Positions 1 through 11,041 of a DNA stretch of 64,000 nt are shown here, in pieces (within the stretch, counting starts at the first letter, position 1; the number at the start of each line of letters is the position of its first letter). Source of the stretch: Molanna angustata (taxonomy: Eukaryota; Arthropoda; Insecta; Trichoptera; Molannidae). Under the pieces are notes generated by a model, which did no database searches, was not told the DNA's origin, and was given only the letters and a program-made list of their open reading frames with translations. The DNA lies in the NCBI GenBank assembly GCA_963576475.1, contig OY754974.1, forward strand, positions 7,302,974 through 7,366,973, in the 5' to 3' direction. A program made the position numbers and the translations under genes.

Positions 1-900
1 AATAGTGTCTTATGTAGAAAATTTAAGAATACACATTATATATAGAAATAGGATGGATCAATTTAAAAAGTGGGATGAAAAAACATCGCAAAAATAAAGT
101 TGCGTGCCTGACGTTTCATTATGGCTGACAGTTTATTTCGTTTGTTGTCAGGCAATACATCATAATTATGTAAAAAAGAAAATAAATATTAAATACATGA
201 ACCACTTCTATATCAAGTCTTTTATTTTAACAACAAAAATAAATCATGATTATAATTATTATGCATAGTTATTTGTAGTATAAAATGAAATAAAACATTA
301 AAGCGTGCGGCGATTAGTACGCCACCTGGCGAAAAAGGCTAGAAACAATACTTAACTCAAGATTAAGACACGCGATCCGCCAGAAACGTTGAGTTAAATA
401 TTTGTCGTTTAGTGACGTATTTAAGGGAAGATTAGGTACTGAAATACGCAATATTTTTGTTAAACTTGAGTTAAACTCCTAAGGGCCGACTGAAATACTG
501 GGCCATAGGAACCTATATTAATAACGCAGTACAGTAATAATTTTATTGAATCTACTAAACTGTTTGAAGCAAAACCAAAATATTTCAGAAATTTTAGACC
601 TCCTTGACTAAATTTTGACAAAACAATGAAATATGTCATTTTCATTATTTCAAAAGATGACAACAATATTTTTTTCCCAGCTTTCCAACATGATTAGCTT
701 CTGAACTGAGATTCTTCAATAATAACATCCACCCACCCCTTTACGCCGTATAATTTACATTATTTTAGAACAGAATACCTAACATATTCTGATTCTTTCT
801 TAGAAAACTATTGTTGGCTTTTCTTAAAACTTTTAATAAATATTAAAATTTAAAACGTTTATAAATTAATTAGACTACAATTACTGTTTAATACTGTTTA
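1..900. other. AT-rich DNA, no gene seen
   Basis: No coding frame, tRNA-like box or repeat shared with the rest of the window was recognised here. A slightly GC-richer patch around 300-430 contains TTAACTCAAG/TTGAGTTAA words in both orientations but no convincing hairpin. The 68-codon minus frame near 460-666 has no family resemblance and is treated as chance. Confidence 0.5.
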
Positions 901-903
901 AGT

Positions 904-955
904 ACCACTGTTTAATTAGACTACAACCTACAGCCGGTTTCGTGCTAAGTTCATT
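904..955 (+). repeat. Short dispersed repeat, half of the 4.3-kb hairpin
   Basis: The run CACTGTTTAATTAGACTACA and the following CGGTTTCGTGCTAAG match the left arm of the hairpin at 4301-4430. Only one arm is present. It is probably a decayed copy of the same foldback family. Confidence 0.6.
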
Positions 956-1197
956 TTTAAGTACCTACATATTGTTGGCTTGTTAATAGTCACTCAAAAT
1001 TCTTCTCTATTGCCATACGCTATTTTTTTATTTATTTTCCAGACAATAGGTACTTTTTTCCCCGAATATTTCATCCTTCAATACATTCAAAATGCTCTCA
1101 CATTTTCGCGAAATTAATATAGTTTTTAATTTTTGTTCGGGACCGAAATAGACTTCATCTTTGGTTTTAATCTTGTGATGAAAAAAATTATATCAAT

Positions 1198-1430
1198 ATA
1201 TTCGGGGTAGGAAAAAAGGACTACACTCCACACCATCTTATCCGGACATGCATGTTTTATAAAGGAAAACAAAATATTTCAATGTAATCAATAATTTGGA
1301 TCTAAGTTTATATAGTTTGGCACGTTTTTTTTTATTTTTATGTATAACATACGTGGATTTTTACGTATCCTTACACTATACACATACTATCGCCATCGAC
1401 TGTTGGATCTCATGTGTTACATGCAACTAG
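1198..1430 (+). mobile_element. Helentron/HINE-like element, 5'-truncated copy
   Basis: The last ~230 bases match the 3' parts of the elements at 19331-20402 and 51269-53348. A GGGTAGGAAAAA start, ATATTT and GTTTATAGTTTGG-like words, and the 3' terminus follow in the same order. The terminus is TCGACTGTTGGAT, then the short hairpin CATGT-GTT-ACATG, ending CAACTAG. It lacks the 5' subterminal repeat and the GT-rich core. The next base is A rather than the T seen at the better copies. Confidence 0.7.
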
Positions 1431-2140
1431 AAGTATGTGAGTCAATATAGCGGTTAAACCACTTCTGAATATTGGCTATTTAATATAATGGACTTGTTGC
1501 AAAAATAATATATTCATAGCATTGATTATAATAGATATTTATCCTGGGATAAGAAATATAGTCCATTAGTTATTTCCTTATCGGCTAAACACCGCTTAGT
1601 ATCAAATTTTCAAATCGTTTCATATTAAATATAGTAATATTTTGTACAGTTTTAATTTCAAAACTAATATAAAATATATATCCATTAGTTTATGTGAAAT
1701 CCTATAAAATATGCTTTATCTCGATTGTATGAAACCTCAAAGTTAGAGATTGTTCAGACGCGTGGTGTTTCTCAAAACGTGGAGAAAATTCAATAATAAT
1801 TTTATTTTATTTGGGAAACACCCAAAAATTAAATACCCACACGATGCATGCGTGTATCCCCGCACGACACATGAGTGTATTTCTATTACCTCGACGATGT
1901 CGTAAATTACATCTAATAATACACCTGTCTAATTGGGATAAAAAATGTAAAAATATAAATTCGTTTGTATCAGGAGACTATAAAATGTTGAGAGACACAA
2001 TATATAAGATGCAAGGAAATAATACTAATATAGTGTAACAACTTAAAAATCCTTCATTTGCATATAGACATAACTTTGGAGATATTAACCAACACTTTTT
2101 GAAATATTGTAATTATTATTACAACACATGCATACATACA
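1431..2140. other. AT-rich DNA, nothing recognised
   Basis: No repeat shared with the rest of the window and no credible coding frame were seen. The 75-codon plus frame at 1811-2038 has no recognisable domain and is not supported. Confidence 0.4.
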
Positions 2141-2165
2141 CACGCACACACACACACACACACAT
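2141..2165 (+). repeat. (CA)n microsatellite
   Basis: Run of CA dinucleotides with one G interruption. Confidence 0.9.
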
Positions 2166-3000
2166 ACTATACAAACGACGATCTGTTAGAAATATCACAA
2201 TAATATTGTTGTGTTTAACAACAACAAAAAAACAGGTACAATTCAATAAATAACACGTAAAAAATATTTAGGAAAAATTACTAGGTATTTGAATACATTA
2301 AAATATCATCATTATTATAAGTTAGATAGCAACGAAGCAGGTCCGCAATAAGAATCTGAATTCATAAGTACCTAACCACATTTATTTAGTTAATTTTAAA
2401 TTTATTTATAAACAAGTGTCAATAATTTTGGTTGATGCCATAAGGTTATCTCTTCTAACCAGCACAAGCCACAAAGCAAAGTGATTACAATAGTATTCAA
2501 GTGTAGGTACCTAAGCAAATTAATCAATACGTACCTACACGTGAAGAGTCGTTATATACACGTGATTTATGTTAAAATTTTTGATTAAATATGTAAATAT
2601 GTAGCGGTTCGACCAGTATGACGATGCTAGTCGGATGGCGATACCGGTGAATGACAATTGCGTAAAAAAACTCTATTTTTTGTAATCTCAGAATCAGCGA
2701 AAAAGGAAACGTAAAAATATGAATAAGAGATTATAAGAGACGATCTATGAATGTGAGTGAAGCAACGAATGTGATTAAAAAGTACTGTGGTATTTTGTTT
2801 AAAAATTACAGTGTCTTTGTGAATACTCGTTTAAAAAAAATATTCACATATCCGACTCTGTCTTTATGGTCTGGAAACTTTTTAAATCTATGTTATCTCC
2901 AATATCACAATAAATAAAAATTATTATACATATTTATTTGATTGATTTTGAAATTCAACGAATAAGTGTGTGATAATGGTGAGTTTATCACCAGTTATTT

Positions 3001-3058
3001 ATTTATTTTATTTTTTTATTTTATTTTATTTTATTTTATTTTATTTTATTGATTTTAT
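3001..3058. repeat. (TTTTA)n tract, probable reversed LINE tail
   Basis: TTTTA pentamers are repeated about ten times. Several LINE 3' ends in this window finish in AAAATAAAAT-type tails (for example near 9190 and 15725), so this may be the tail of a minus-strand LINE. The following ~100 bases, with TAGAACCAACAGTTTACA, would be its 3' UTR. Confidence 0.5.
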
Positions 3059-3554
3059 AGAACCAACAGTTTACAATATGAGTTTACAATAGGTATAATT
3101 ATATTAACAGGTTATAAACCTTTTAAAGGTTCTTTTAAATAGTTATTAGTTTAAAACCCTTGATTTCCGTTTATTTTCTTAATTGTGCTGTAACATGAAG
3201 ACAGTTCCTTTTAGAAGTATTTTTTGTGTGCTGGACCAAAAATTTAGAAAACTCTCAATCATATTTAATTTTTACATAGATTTATTTTTATTTTAAAAAC
3301 TAATTTTGAGCGTATATTTTTCATCTATTTCTCCACAGGTATCATGTTGGGATTTCATACATACTATGTATGGTTTGTTAGATTGATTTGAACCTACAGC
3401 CCAAACTTTAAATTAGATCGAATACATATTTTTAATATCGTATAATATGTACATAAATTGTGTTAAGTTAGAGTTGATAGATTTTCTCATTGACATCCGT
3501 TCGGTTCTTCTCAGGCTTCTATTCCTAGCAGAAGACAAACAATATTTTAATTAT

Positions 3555-3643
3555 CTATCACGCAATACTTTCTTCTTTGGACTGGAAACTATGGTTTCGT
3601 TTTAATAAATTCGCCACTTGCACAGGGTGCAAATAAGTATTAT
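3555..3643 (+). mobile_element. SINE family 2, 3' body only
   Basis: The sequence runs ATCACGCAATACTTTCTTCT, GGACTGGAAAC, then AATTCGCCACTTGCACAGGG. It matches the body of the fuller copies at 33046-33252 and 63513-63712, which have a tRNA-like head. Here the head is absent. Confidence 0.75.
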
Positions 3644-4300
3644 GTTCTTATATTTTATTCAGTTTCCGTTCGGCCTAAATTGAAACTATTCAGCCCGTCC
3701 TCGGTCTTTTACGGAAAAGACATTTTCAAAAGTTTTTATCTAGGTACTTGAAAAACTTCTCTTCACCCATTGGAACATGAATTCAAAGAAATCACTATGC
3801 TTCATGCTTACTAAACCAACTATCTGCAATAGAATCTATATAATGCATATTGAAAATTGATATTAAATTCATTACACGAACATGAACTGCCTCTTCAAGA
3901 CTTAAAGGTTTGCATGCTCAGTGTTTAATGTAAAATACCAAAAATAACGGTTTTAATCTAATTTTAAAACTCCAAAGTTGATTGAAACTGAATTGTTTCG
4001 AATTCAAACAATTCGTTTTAGTATGACATTGAGTAATGGAAATACATTTTTCAGTTAGAATATTCGTGTTTCAGGGCGGAGTTTGTATAGTATTTAATTT
4101 TTATTATTATAAATACTGTATTATACAGTACTGTGATTATACGAAACAGCTGTTTTTATTGATTCAACTGATTCAAAATAAAACAATGTAAGAAATGAGG
4201 ACACATGAAAGGAATAGAGAAGAAAAATGTAGGTTAGATTTAATTTTTTGATCGAAAGTTCATTATGGAGTTCCATTAAAAATAAAAAAAACGTTAATAA
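3644..4300. other. No gene recognised
   Basis: AT-rich DNA. A moderately GC-rich patch near 3660-3720 is not shared with other parts of the window and has no coding signature. Confidence 0.4.
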
Positions 4301-4430
4301 CTTAATTCTACTGTTTATTTAGACTACAACCTACAACTGGTTTCGTGCTAAGCATATTTTCAAATAGTCACTACTTGAAATTGTGCTAAGTACGAAACCA
4401 TTATAGTCTAAATAAACAGTGGAATTAAGT
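4301..4430. mobile_element. Small foldback (hairpin) element
   Basis: The left arm begins CTTAATTCTACTGTTTATTT and continues through AGACTACAAC and GGTTTCGTGCTAAG. The right arm is its imperfect reverse complement, ending AATAAACAGTGGAATTAAG. The arms are about 45-50 bases with a ~30-base loop. One arm recurs at 904-955, so it is a dispersed family. No target duplication is obvious. Confidence 0.65.
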
Positions 4431-4465
4431 GATAAACGATTTTTTTTTATTTTTCTGTTTCCTCT

Positions 4466-4585
4466 TTATGTGTCCTGTGGGGTCCTCCCGACGTTGAAGA
4501 TCACTCGGGAGAAACTTTCCCTGTCCTGTGCGGTGCGGAACAAGTCCTCCACACGCCTCACTCCGGTCCACTCCCGAATGTTATT
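4466..4585 (-). mobile_element. RTE-like LINE, C-terminal fragment
   Basis: The minus-strand translation contains NIREWTGVRRVEDLFRTAQD followed by RESFSRVIFN. This is the last segment of the RTE-clade endonuclease/reverse transcriptase common in insects. It aligns residue by residue with the plus-strand copy ending near 57395 (NIREWTGLRTVE, then FRTAQDREAFS). Only the extreme C terminus is present, so it is dead. Confidence 0.8.
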
Positions 4586-4689
4586 TTTATTTTTAATGTT
4601 TATTAAATATTTAAATAAGGGAAATGTAGGTAATTGACCCCAGCTCAATGGTTGCCGTTGCTGTCGAACATAACTCATAAAAACAGCGG

Positions 4690-5064
4690 AGGCAATTGAA
4701 GCTGATTTGGAAGATATCTGGAGAAAAAGATGGGCTACAGAAAATACTCAAATAAATACCTAATAGCGGACCCTACCCAAGGACCTGGTTTTGACATGCC
4801 ACAGAGACTTTAGGTACCTACAGCAAAACAGAGTGAGAACAGAGCAGGGCTGCTGCAATTACTTGCTCTGGGGGTGGGCAAATGGAAAAACCTGACTGTG
4901 AGTGTGGAGCTGAGCAACACGTGGTACAAGACTGCCAGGATAAGAAATTCAGCGAAAGCCTCCAAGATATCCACGATGCAAAACCTAAGGCGGTGAACTG
5001 GCTTTCAGCGCTGAAACCGAAGCTTTCAAATGTTACGTACCATACGAAAATAAAAAAAAAGTAA
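4690..5064 (+). mobile_element. R1/jockey-like LINE 3' end with zinc-knuckle
   Basis: In one frame VRTEQGCCNYLLWGWANG can be read; after a frameshift at about 4880 the frame continues as PDCECGAEQHVVQDC. This is the Cys-x-Cys...His...Cys module that ends many R1/jockey-type reverse transcriptases. It closely matches the minus-strand copy at 20954-21160 (EQGCCNFLLWRWG, then PDCECGAEQ). The shift within the motif shows a dead copy. The upstream part to 4690 is assigned by plausible but weaker resemblance. Confidence 0.75.
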
Positions 5065-5074
5065 AAGTTATGTA

Positions 5075-5395
5075 AGGTAGTTTGGCGTTTGGGATGAATG
5101 AATGAAGATCGTTTGACGAATATACAAATATGCAAAGCTGAAAGGAATGGAATATGAGGCCGGTTACCCAAAAGGATTCCACGATTGAGAAAAGAAATGA
5201 AGGATTACACAACCATGCAAACGATATTCTGAAAGACGAAAATGTAAGAAGCGTGTACAACAGACGAATATGTATGAGACAATACATGGATGTTGATTAG
5301 GCGATAAATGTGTATCTAGATAAAAAAAATGTGGCGTTTAGTTCCTTTTGCCAACCCCATGAGGGACATGGCATGATGGCTTTTATGTATGTATG
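5075..5395 (+). mobile_element. LINE-derived repeat family G
   Basis: The segment GGGATGAATGAATGAAGATC ... ATATGCAAAGCTGA ... CATGGATGTTGATTAG recurs with changes at 58240-58420. Its 3' end, CATGAGGGACATGGCATGAT followed by GTATGTATG, recurs at 41090, 58630 and, reversed, near 39640 and 59050. A frame reading HNHANDILKDENVRSVYNRR resembles the tail of a LINE reverse transcriptase. The exact family was not identified. Confidence 0.6.
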
Positions 5396-6209
5396 ATGAA
5401 AATGGAAAAAAAAAACATTAGGCAAAGGTTGATTTATTTTCAATTTTACACGTAAATAGAAACCGAGATCATTCAAATTTTTATTTCGATAGTTTCATAA
5501 ATAATTGCTTTTTAATATAAATTCAATACCACATACATACTAATATCAAATATCAAATTGTATAAGTCGATCAATTTAGCCGTATTCGCTGATTTAATTA
5601 CAAGTGTTTTTATTTTTATTTATTAAAATATAAATTAAATCAAATTGTAATTGTTAACTTTGTGGTAGATGATATAATTTACATTTTTTTAATACCTTTG
5701 TATTAGCCACGATAAATGTTGATTTTAACGACAGGTTTCGGAAGTGGTCACTTGACCACGGGGTGAATACAAAGATATCAAAACATATAGTAAAAATAGT
5801 GTATTTAAAAAATAAAATATATCTTGGACTACCTAATAGCATAGTATTGACTACCATTTTGCTGTCGGTGATCGGCTATTGAGTTGAAATTTATTTAAGT
5901 CTTATAATGGCAATCAATGTATCCAAGTAATAGATAAACTTCATCGTCTATTTTACGATCATATCTAAATGCAAAACCATTTCGTTCATCAAATGTATCC
6001 GAGTTCACACGGATTCATCTACATCATCACACTTTAATTCGGTCACTCAACATATAAAGAAGAGTATTGATTGCATACTGGTTAAAAGTAAGTTAAATAA
6101 CTCGAGAATAATCAATTATTGTGACATCAGTTCAAAGTGGAAAGGTGCATCCTAGTAAACAGAATAAGAAGAAGGAGAAATAGTTGAGTCCTCTCAGTAT
6201 CATTCATTC
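5396..6209. other. AT-rich DNA, one small palindrome
   Basis: No gene seen. At 5745-5760 GTGGTCACTTGACCAC forms a 7-bp-stem hairpin beside CAGGTTTCGGAA. Read on the minus strand this gives a perfect stem followed by CCGAAACCTGTCG, which resembles the ends of Penelope-like elements. This is only suggestive. Confidence 0.4.
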
Positions 6210-6217
6210 CTTTAACC

Positions 6218-6660
6218 CAGCGATCAGGGAACTGGGTTAAATTACCCCAAATGGGGTAAAAATCTTTTTTTTTTGGTAGTAAGGAAATTTTTCTAGTTTG
6301 CTATTTCATAAACGTGTTAGTATTTTTACAAACTTAATCAATTCAGGTGCTGCTTACATCAAAAACTCCTAATTTTGAAGTAATTGCATCAAACATGAAA
6401 CACCATCATTTCTCCAAAAAATGGGAAACCTGAAAATCTGAATTATTGTTTGATCCAATTTGAGAATTATATTTTGTTTGTCTATTACATACTTACTATT
6501 TTCATGTAACTTTTATTTTATTTCCTTGTTAATTAATTCAATAATTAATGTTTATTTAAATATACATTGATTGTCTTCTTTTCCAAATGGGGGAAAGGGG
6601 TAATATCGACTAACGCAAAAATATTTTGGGGTAATGGTTAAAAAAGTTCCCCGACCGCTG
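6218..6660. mobile_element. hAT-type MITE with 8-bp target duplication
   Basis: The 443-bp element starts CAGCGATCAGGGAAC and ends in the reverse complement of CAGCGGTCGGGGAAC, a terminal inverted repeat typical of hAT transposons. The inverted similarity continues inward through TTACCCCAAAT on the left and its counterpart ATTTTGGGGTAA on the right. It is flanked by an exact 8-bp direct repeat, CTTTAACC, at 6210-6217 and 6661-6668, which is the target-duplication length of hAT elements. There is no coding capacity, so it would depend on a transposase elsewhere. Confidence 0.93.
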
Positions 6661-6792
6661 CTTTAACCGGTATATTGCATACAAGGATCGAAACTTCATG
6701 ACAGATGTAGGTACCTACCCAATGATAAAAGTACAAATTTTACCTTCATCTATCTTTGCAAAATGACAACTCCCAGGTATAGAAAAGTGCTA

Positions 6793-6896
6793 GTCTGAAT
6801 GTTGTCTTTTTAGGTGAGACGAGATTGGTGTGGGGGAATACACGCATATTTCGTGATTCCATTAAATAAAGTAATGCACACCATCATACCTGTCTC
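6793..6896 (+). repeat. Dispersed repeat family D, partial
   Basis: The block GAATGTTGTCTTTTTAGGTG, AGACGAGATTGGTGTGGGGG and GTAATGCACACC is shared with 12060-12310, 63205-63455 and the reversed copy at 32735-33045. Family type is unknown; no tRNA-like head was found. Confidence 0.75.
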
Positions 6897-7362
6897 TGGA
6901 TATTCTATTGTAATACCCCATTTAAATTATTGTTCTAGTGTCATATTCCTCTGCAATGGAACTTGATATATATAAAATTACAGATCATTCAAAATATGAG
7001 AATGAGGACAATTTTAAAGTGCAACAGATATACAAGAATAATCCTTATGTTAAATAAACTAAAATAAATTACGGTAAAGCAATACATTATATTATACAAC
7101 ACATTAATTTTGATTTACTAACTAAAAAATAATATGATTCCAAAATATATGCAGAAAAATATATTATTCAATGTCAATGTTCACACTTACCCCACGAGAG
7201 GATGTCAGGATTTTAGACTTCCAAAAACTAAATTAACATTTAGGTACACAAAAATAGTTCATACCATAAAGGTCTAAAAAAGTATAATAGTTTGCCACCA
7301 AACATAAAAGAATCCACAAGTATTGTCACCTTTCGTAGGCTAGGTGCTGCATACATAGTTAA
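6897..7362 (+). mobile_element. LINE C-terminal remnant, split by a foldback element
   Basis: Translation over several frames gives VIPHLNYCSSVIFLCNGT, then IILMLNKLK, and near the end GLKKYNSLPPNIKESTS with TFRRLGAAY. These are the usual order of motifs after the catalytic domain of LINE reverse transcriptases (loss of a Tyr/Phe-Cys-Ser-Val thumb, then xxYNxLPxxI near the terminus). Stops and shifts are frequent. The frame is interrupted at 7363 by the foldback element, and AAACTATTACCTAA after 8046 could be the continuation. Confidence 0.75.
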
Positions 7363-8045
7363 GGGGGGGACTGCTGCCAACGTACCTATTTTTTCAATTT
7401 GAATTTGCGTCATAACTACAAAACGAATCATTTTGAAAAAAATAACCTAGTTAGTTTGGATATTAATAAATAAAAATATACCTTAATTTTTTAATTATGT
7501 TCTGTATATATTCTTGTAGGAAAATAATAAGCATACCCCGATTTTTGACATTTATCTTTAATTTCTAAAAAACTATAAGGTTATAAGCATTATATTTTGT
7601 AATAAATTAAAGAAGATCAAAATATCTGGAAAAATACGATATATCTTTGCATTAATGCATCAGGTTAAGTTAATAAACTAGAAAAACTTATATTTCGCAA
7701 TGGCGCTGAATGGAAAATAAATGTTTTTTAGGTTTATTTTCTAAACCTGAAGCATTAATACAACGTCACATCGTATTTTTCTAGATATTTTTGTCTTCTT
7801 TAATTTAAAAAAAATATGTTGAACTACGCCTTATATTTTATAAAAAATATAAGATAAACGTTGAAAATCGGGGTATGCCATTATTTTTCTACAAGAATTT
7901 ATACAGAACATTATCAAAAAGTAAAGATACATTTTTCTTAACGAATACCCAAACTATCTAAATTATTTTTTTCTAAACGATTTGATAAGAAATAATGATG
8001 GTATATCAAATTGAAAAATAGGTACGTTGGCAGCAGTCCCCCCCC
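7363..8045. mobile_element. Large foldback element (~683 bp), arms ~330 bp
   Basis: The left end is a run of seven Gs followed by ACTGCTGCCAACGTACC. The right end is GGTACGTTGGCAGCAGT followed by eight Cs. The two halves remain complementary almost to the centre, for example GCATACCCCGATTTTTGAC against the reverse complement of AACGTTGAAAATCGGGGTATGCC-type sequence, at roughly 80 percent by eye. TAA occurs on both sides (7360-7362 and 8046-8048), consistent with a 3-bp TWA target duplication as in PIF/Harbinger MITEs. There is no coding capacity. Confidence 0.85.
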
Positions 8046-8374
8046 TAAAAACTATTACCTAATTTTCTCCATAGTTTTACATGTTATAATTAATTATCAT
8101 ACTCATACCATACTTATTTTTTCCAAAAATAATTATTTTTATACTTTTTTGTATTAATGTAACTATTAATTTTTGTTTTTACGTCTAAAAAAAGTTAACT
8201 ATTACTATCAGTACCTACCCTATATTATGGGATATGTCCTGATGGTATAGTATGTATACCTAATATAATATTCCAACACTTTTTCCTTTGACAGAAATAA
8301 TCGTATTGATAAGTGCCCAATTATAAATTATATTTTACAATTTTTAAAACGATTAGTAAATATTATAAAAAAAA
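8046..8374. other. AT-rich DNA downstream of the foldback element
   Basis: Possible 3' remainder of the interrupted LINE at 6897-7362. No independent feature is seen. Confidence 0.35.
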
Positions 8375-9195
8375 CAATTCGTAGGTACATGTAGGAGCTT
8401 AAAATATCTTTATCAATCATTAGTAAGAAGTGTTCTGGAATACGGGTCACCTGTATGGTGTCCACATTATAATGTATACACTGAAATTCTGTCTTATAGA
8501 GACGGTATAGGTCGTTACATGTTAACTTATAATCAGAGATTGATTTTTTTTAATATTTCTAAGCTGAGTACTCGACGAAAAGTGGCGGACGTGGTATGTT
8601 TATTTAATATAATAAATAATGTGACGGACACACAGCTGGTCAATGACTTAAAATATAACGTCAATATTAAATCACTAAGAAACCCAAATATTTTTCACAT
8701 AGGGTTCTGTATATCTAACATATCATTTTATAATCCATTGTATCGCATGTGCCGTATTTACAATAGTCATAGCAACTCCAACATAGTTGATATCTTCTGC
8801 AACACAAGAGAGGTATTTAAAAAAAGAATGCTATTGATTCTGAGTAGAGAGGAGAATTTCTGTTGATGTTTTCATCCCTTTTTTTTGTTATATGCACAAT
8901 TTTCATTACATTACATTGTTTTATATATGCTTCTCTATATTTACTTTGTACTTTTTATTGTTGCTTCTTTATGCTTTTATAGGTTTTGTATAATTATGTC
9001 TTATTTTTAAAGTTTTTTTATTACTGCTTTTATCTTGGATATTTTAATATGTTTGTGTAAATAATTTATGAACTTCGCATGTTGTGTTCACTTCCAATTG
9101 GATATTGACATTATGTAAAATTATTATAATATACTTTCTTGTATGCGATTGTCAATGTCTGTAAGTGTCCCAAATAAAATAAAATAAAATAAAAA
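8375..9195 (+). mobile_element. LINE (family I): open C-terminal frame plus 3' UTR
   Basis: A continuous frame from about 8375 to the stop at 8864-8866 reads LKYLYQSLVRSVLEYG, SPVWCPHYN and then the listed 115 residues. The first part is the conserved segment after the LINE reverse transcriptase catalytic core. The tail to 9195 is a 3' UTR ending in TGTCAATGTCTGTAAGTGTC and an AAATAAAAT repeat. The same 3' end recurs at 15630-15735, and related coding sequence lies on the minus strand at 55290-55900. No catalytic core is present, so the copy is 5'-truncated. Confidence 0.85.
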
Positions 9196-10330
9196 ATACA
9201 TAATTACTAATAGGAACGTCTCATTGTAGAATATTTATAATAAATTACATATCAGTTAAATTTTAACATTCTCGAAAATAAAGTTTTTTCGCTCTGATCG
9301 CTAATGCCTGGTTAAACTTTTTCAGGAACTATTATCTGAAATTTAAAGCAAATAAGATTCTTTTATCTCTCTCTAATACCTATCAAAAGTTGGTACCAAC
9401 CTGCATACGAGGAAGTACACCACAAAACACTATTTGCAGGGAGAATTACCGTCTACAATAAAACAAATGGTATCTACTGGAGATAAGGGAGCATTGAGTG
9501 TTGGTCACAGCTCACTCGGTCCACTTAAAACTTTCGTGTTGTCTTATCCGTTATCTCGAGTATCAACATAAAAAAAAAAACTTAGTGATGTTGAACCGTA
9601 GCGTTCGGATGCTGTGGCTGACTGGCCGATTCAGTTCGTCGCTAACAAGACACGTATATTTTCCACAACTTTGAGTTACGACATCGCTAAGTAGGATGTT
9701 TACGAGAATCTGATGGTAAATTAAGGTGTTTCATTAAAATATTTCAACCGCATAGTCGGACCAATCTGTTATTTATCGGCGAATATCCACTACTTTACGA
9801 CACTTTTTGACAGCCAAACGGACGGCTCTTATCGCCATTATTGCTTAATTTTACGCTGCAAATGAATAGGTACTGTTTCGATTGAAATTAAATATAAATT
9901 ATCATTTTTGTGTTTTTTTTTATTATGCCACTTAGTAGTATATTACGCTGGTGCGCCGTGTATCAATTAGTGGTGGGAAAAGGCGCATATCGGTCTTGCG
10001 GTGTAGGATTAGTGGAAACAAGACCGCCTTCGTCATTGATACGGCTGTGTTGCTGATATCTATGGACGTTGAGCAAAACTACATAAGTCGATTTTTGGCC
10101 AAATTGGTTTTATAGGTTTTTTTTTATTACATACCTATACCAAAAATTACATTTTATATAAGCGACATAACAAATAAATTGGCTTGTTTTGGACCACCTC
10201 ACTAGGCCAGGCCTGTTCCGATGTGGTAGACTAGTTACATAATATTAATTACTAGGTCATTGTAAGCTGTTATAATATAGAATAATTGTGTAGCCCATGG
10301 TCCACTTATTGAGTCCTGTGTTGGTAGTTT
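9196..10330. other. Mostly single-copy-looking DNA, no gene recognised
   Basis: 9360-9900 is less AT-biased than its surroundings and shares no repeat with the rest of the window. It has no convincing exon. 10110-10240 has a T-rich start and resembles a reversed LINE 3' UTR but matches no other copy here. Confidence 0.4.
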
Positions 10331-10333
10331 TGT

Positions 10334-10626
10334 CGTGTATGTTGTTATGAATTGAGAATTTGCTGACAATAGTTGATCCCTTTGTTATATAACCATGTTT
10401 GTATTGTATGTATGTTGTTATGAATTGAGAATTTGCTGACAATAGTTGATCCCTTTGTTATATAACCATGTTTGTATTGTATGTATGTTGTTATGAATTG
10501 AGAATTTGCTGACAATAGTTGATCCCTTTGTTATATAACCATGTTTGTATTGTATGTATGTTGTTATGAATTGAGAATTTGCTGACAATAGTTGATCCCT
10601 TTGTTATATAACCATGTTTGTATTCT
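10334..10626. repeat. 73-bp minisatellite, about 3.9 copies
   Basis: Repeat starts (GTTGTTATGAATTGAGAATT) fall at 10341, 10414, 10487 and 10560, a constant spacing of 73 bases. The unit continues TGCTGACAATAGTTGATCCC and ends ACCATGTTTGTATTGTATGT. Copies are almost identical, indicating recent unequal exchange or slippage. The array ends ~50 bases before a SINE. Confidence 0.95.
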
Positions 10627-10678
10627 TGTATTTTCTATATACCAATTAAAGTATTTGTTTGCTTCTTCGTTGAACAAA

Positions 10679-10910
10679 TCTCGTGGCTCAGTTGGTTGGA
10701 TATCTGACTGCTGATCCAAGGGTCCGGGTTCGATTCCCGGTGGAGACACAGTTTTTAAATTTGTGTTTTCAGTCTGAATCTGTGAGACGATTAATATCGT
10801 AAGTCTCCAGAATGTGGCAACTTGTTATTGGGTGCGTGTTAAATAATTATTTGACATAGTATCTGTTAGTTGCCCGAGAAGCTATATAAAATAAAAATAA
10901 AATAAATCTC
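10679..10910 (+). mobile_element. tRNA-derived SINE, family 1
   Basis: The head has a pol III A-box-like TGGCTCAGTTGG and a B-box-like GGTTCGATTCC with the matching 3' arm CCGGTGGAGACA. A body follows, GTGTTTTCAGTCTGAATCTG through CCAGAATGTGGC. The tail is TGCCCGAGAAG followed by AAAATAAAAT. Head and body recur in the same order at 16407-16745. The acceptor stem does not close and there is a body, so this is a SINE and not a functional tRNA. Confidence 0.88.
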
Positions 10911-11041
10911 TTGTACATAAATATGATTTTTTATTATTGTTAGGGTTACTCGGGTTTTGAATCCCGTATTTGTAGATTCAACTAAGTCGTAACTAAATTG
11001 AATTTTCTTATATTGACACTCACAGATTAAACCTATTTAAA

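Noticed and set aside
4882..5064. Independent small Cys-rich protein
   Set aside because: It is the frameshifted end of a LINE zinc-knuckle region, matched by the copy at 20954-21160.
8519..8866. Host gene of 115 codons
   Set aside because: The frame continues upstream into LINE reverse-transcriptase motifs and ends in a LINE 3' UTR shared with 15630-15735.
10341..10626. CRISPR-like array
   Set aside because: The 73-base units are identical end to end without spacers, and the context is eukaryotic.
10679..10752. Possible functional tRNA gene
   Set aside because: The A- and B-boxes are present, but the acceptor stem does not close and a shared body and A-rich tail follow; the same structure recurs at 16407, so it is a SINE.
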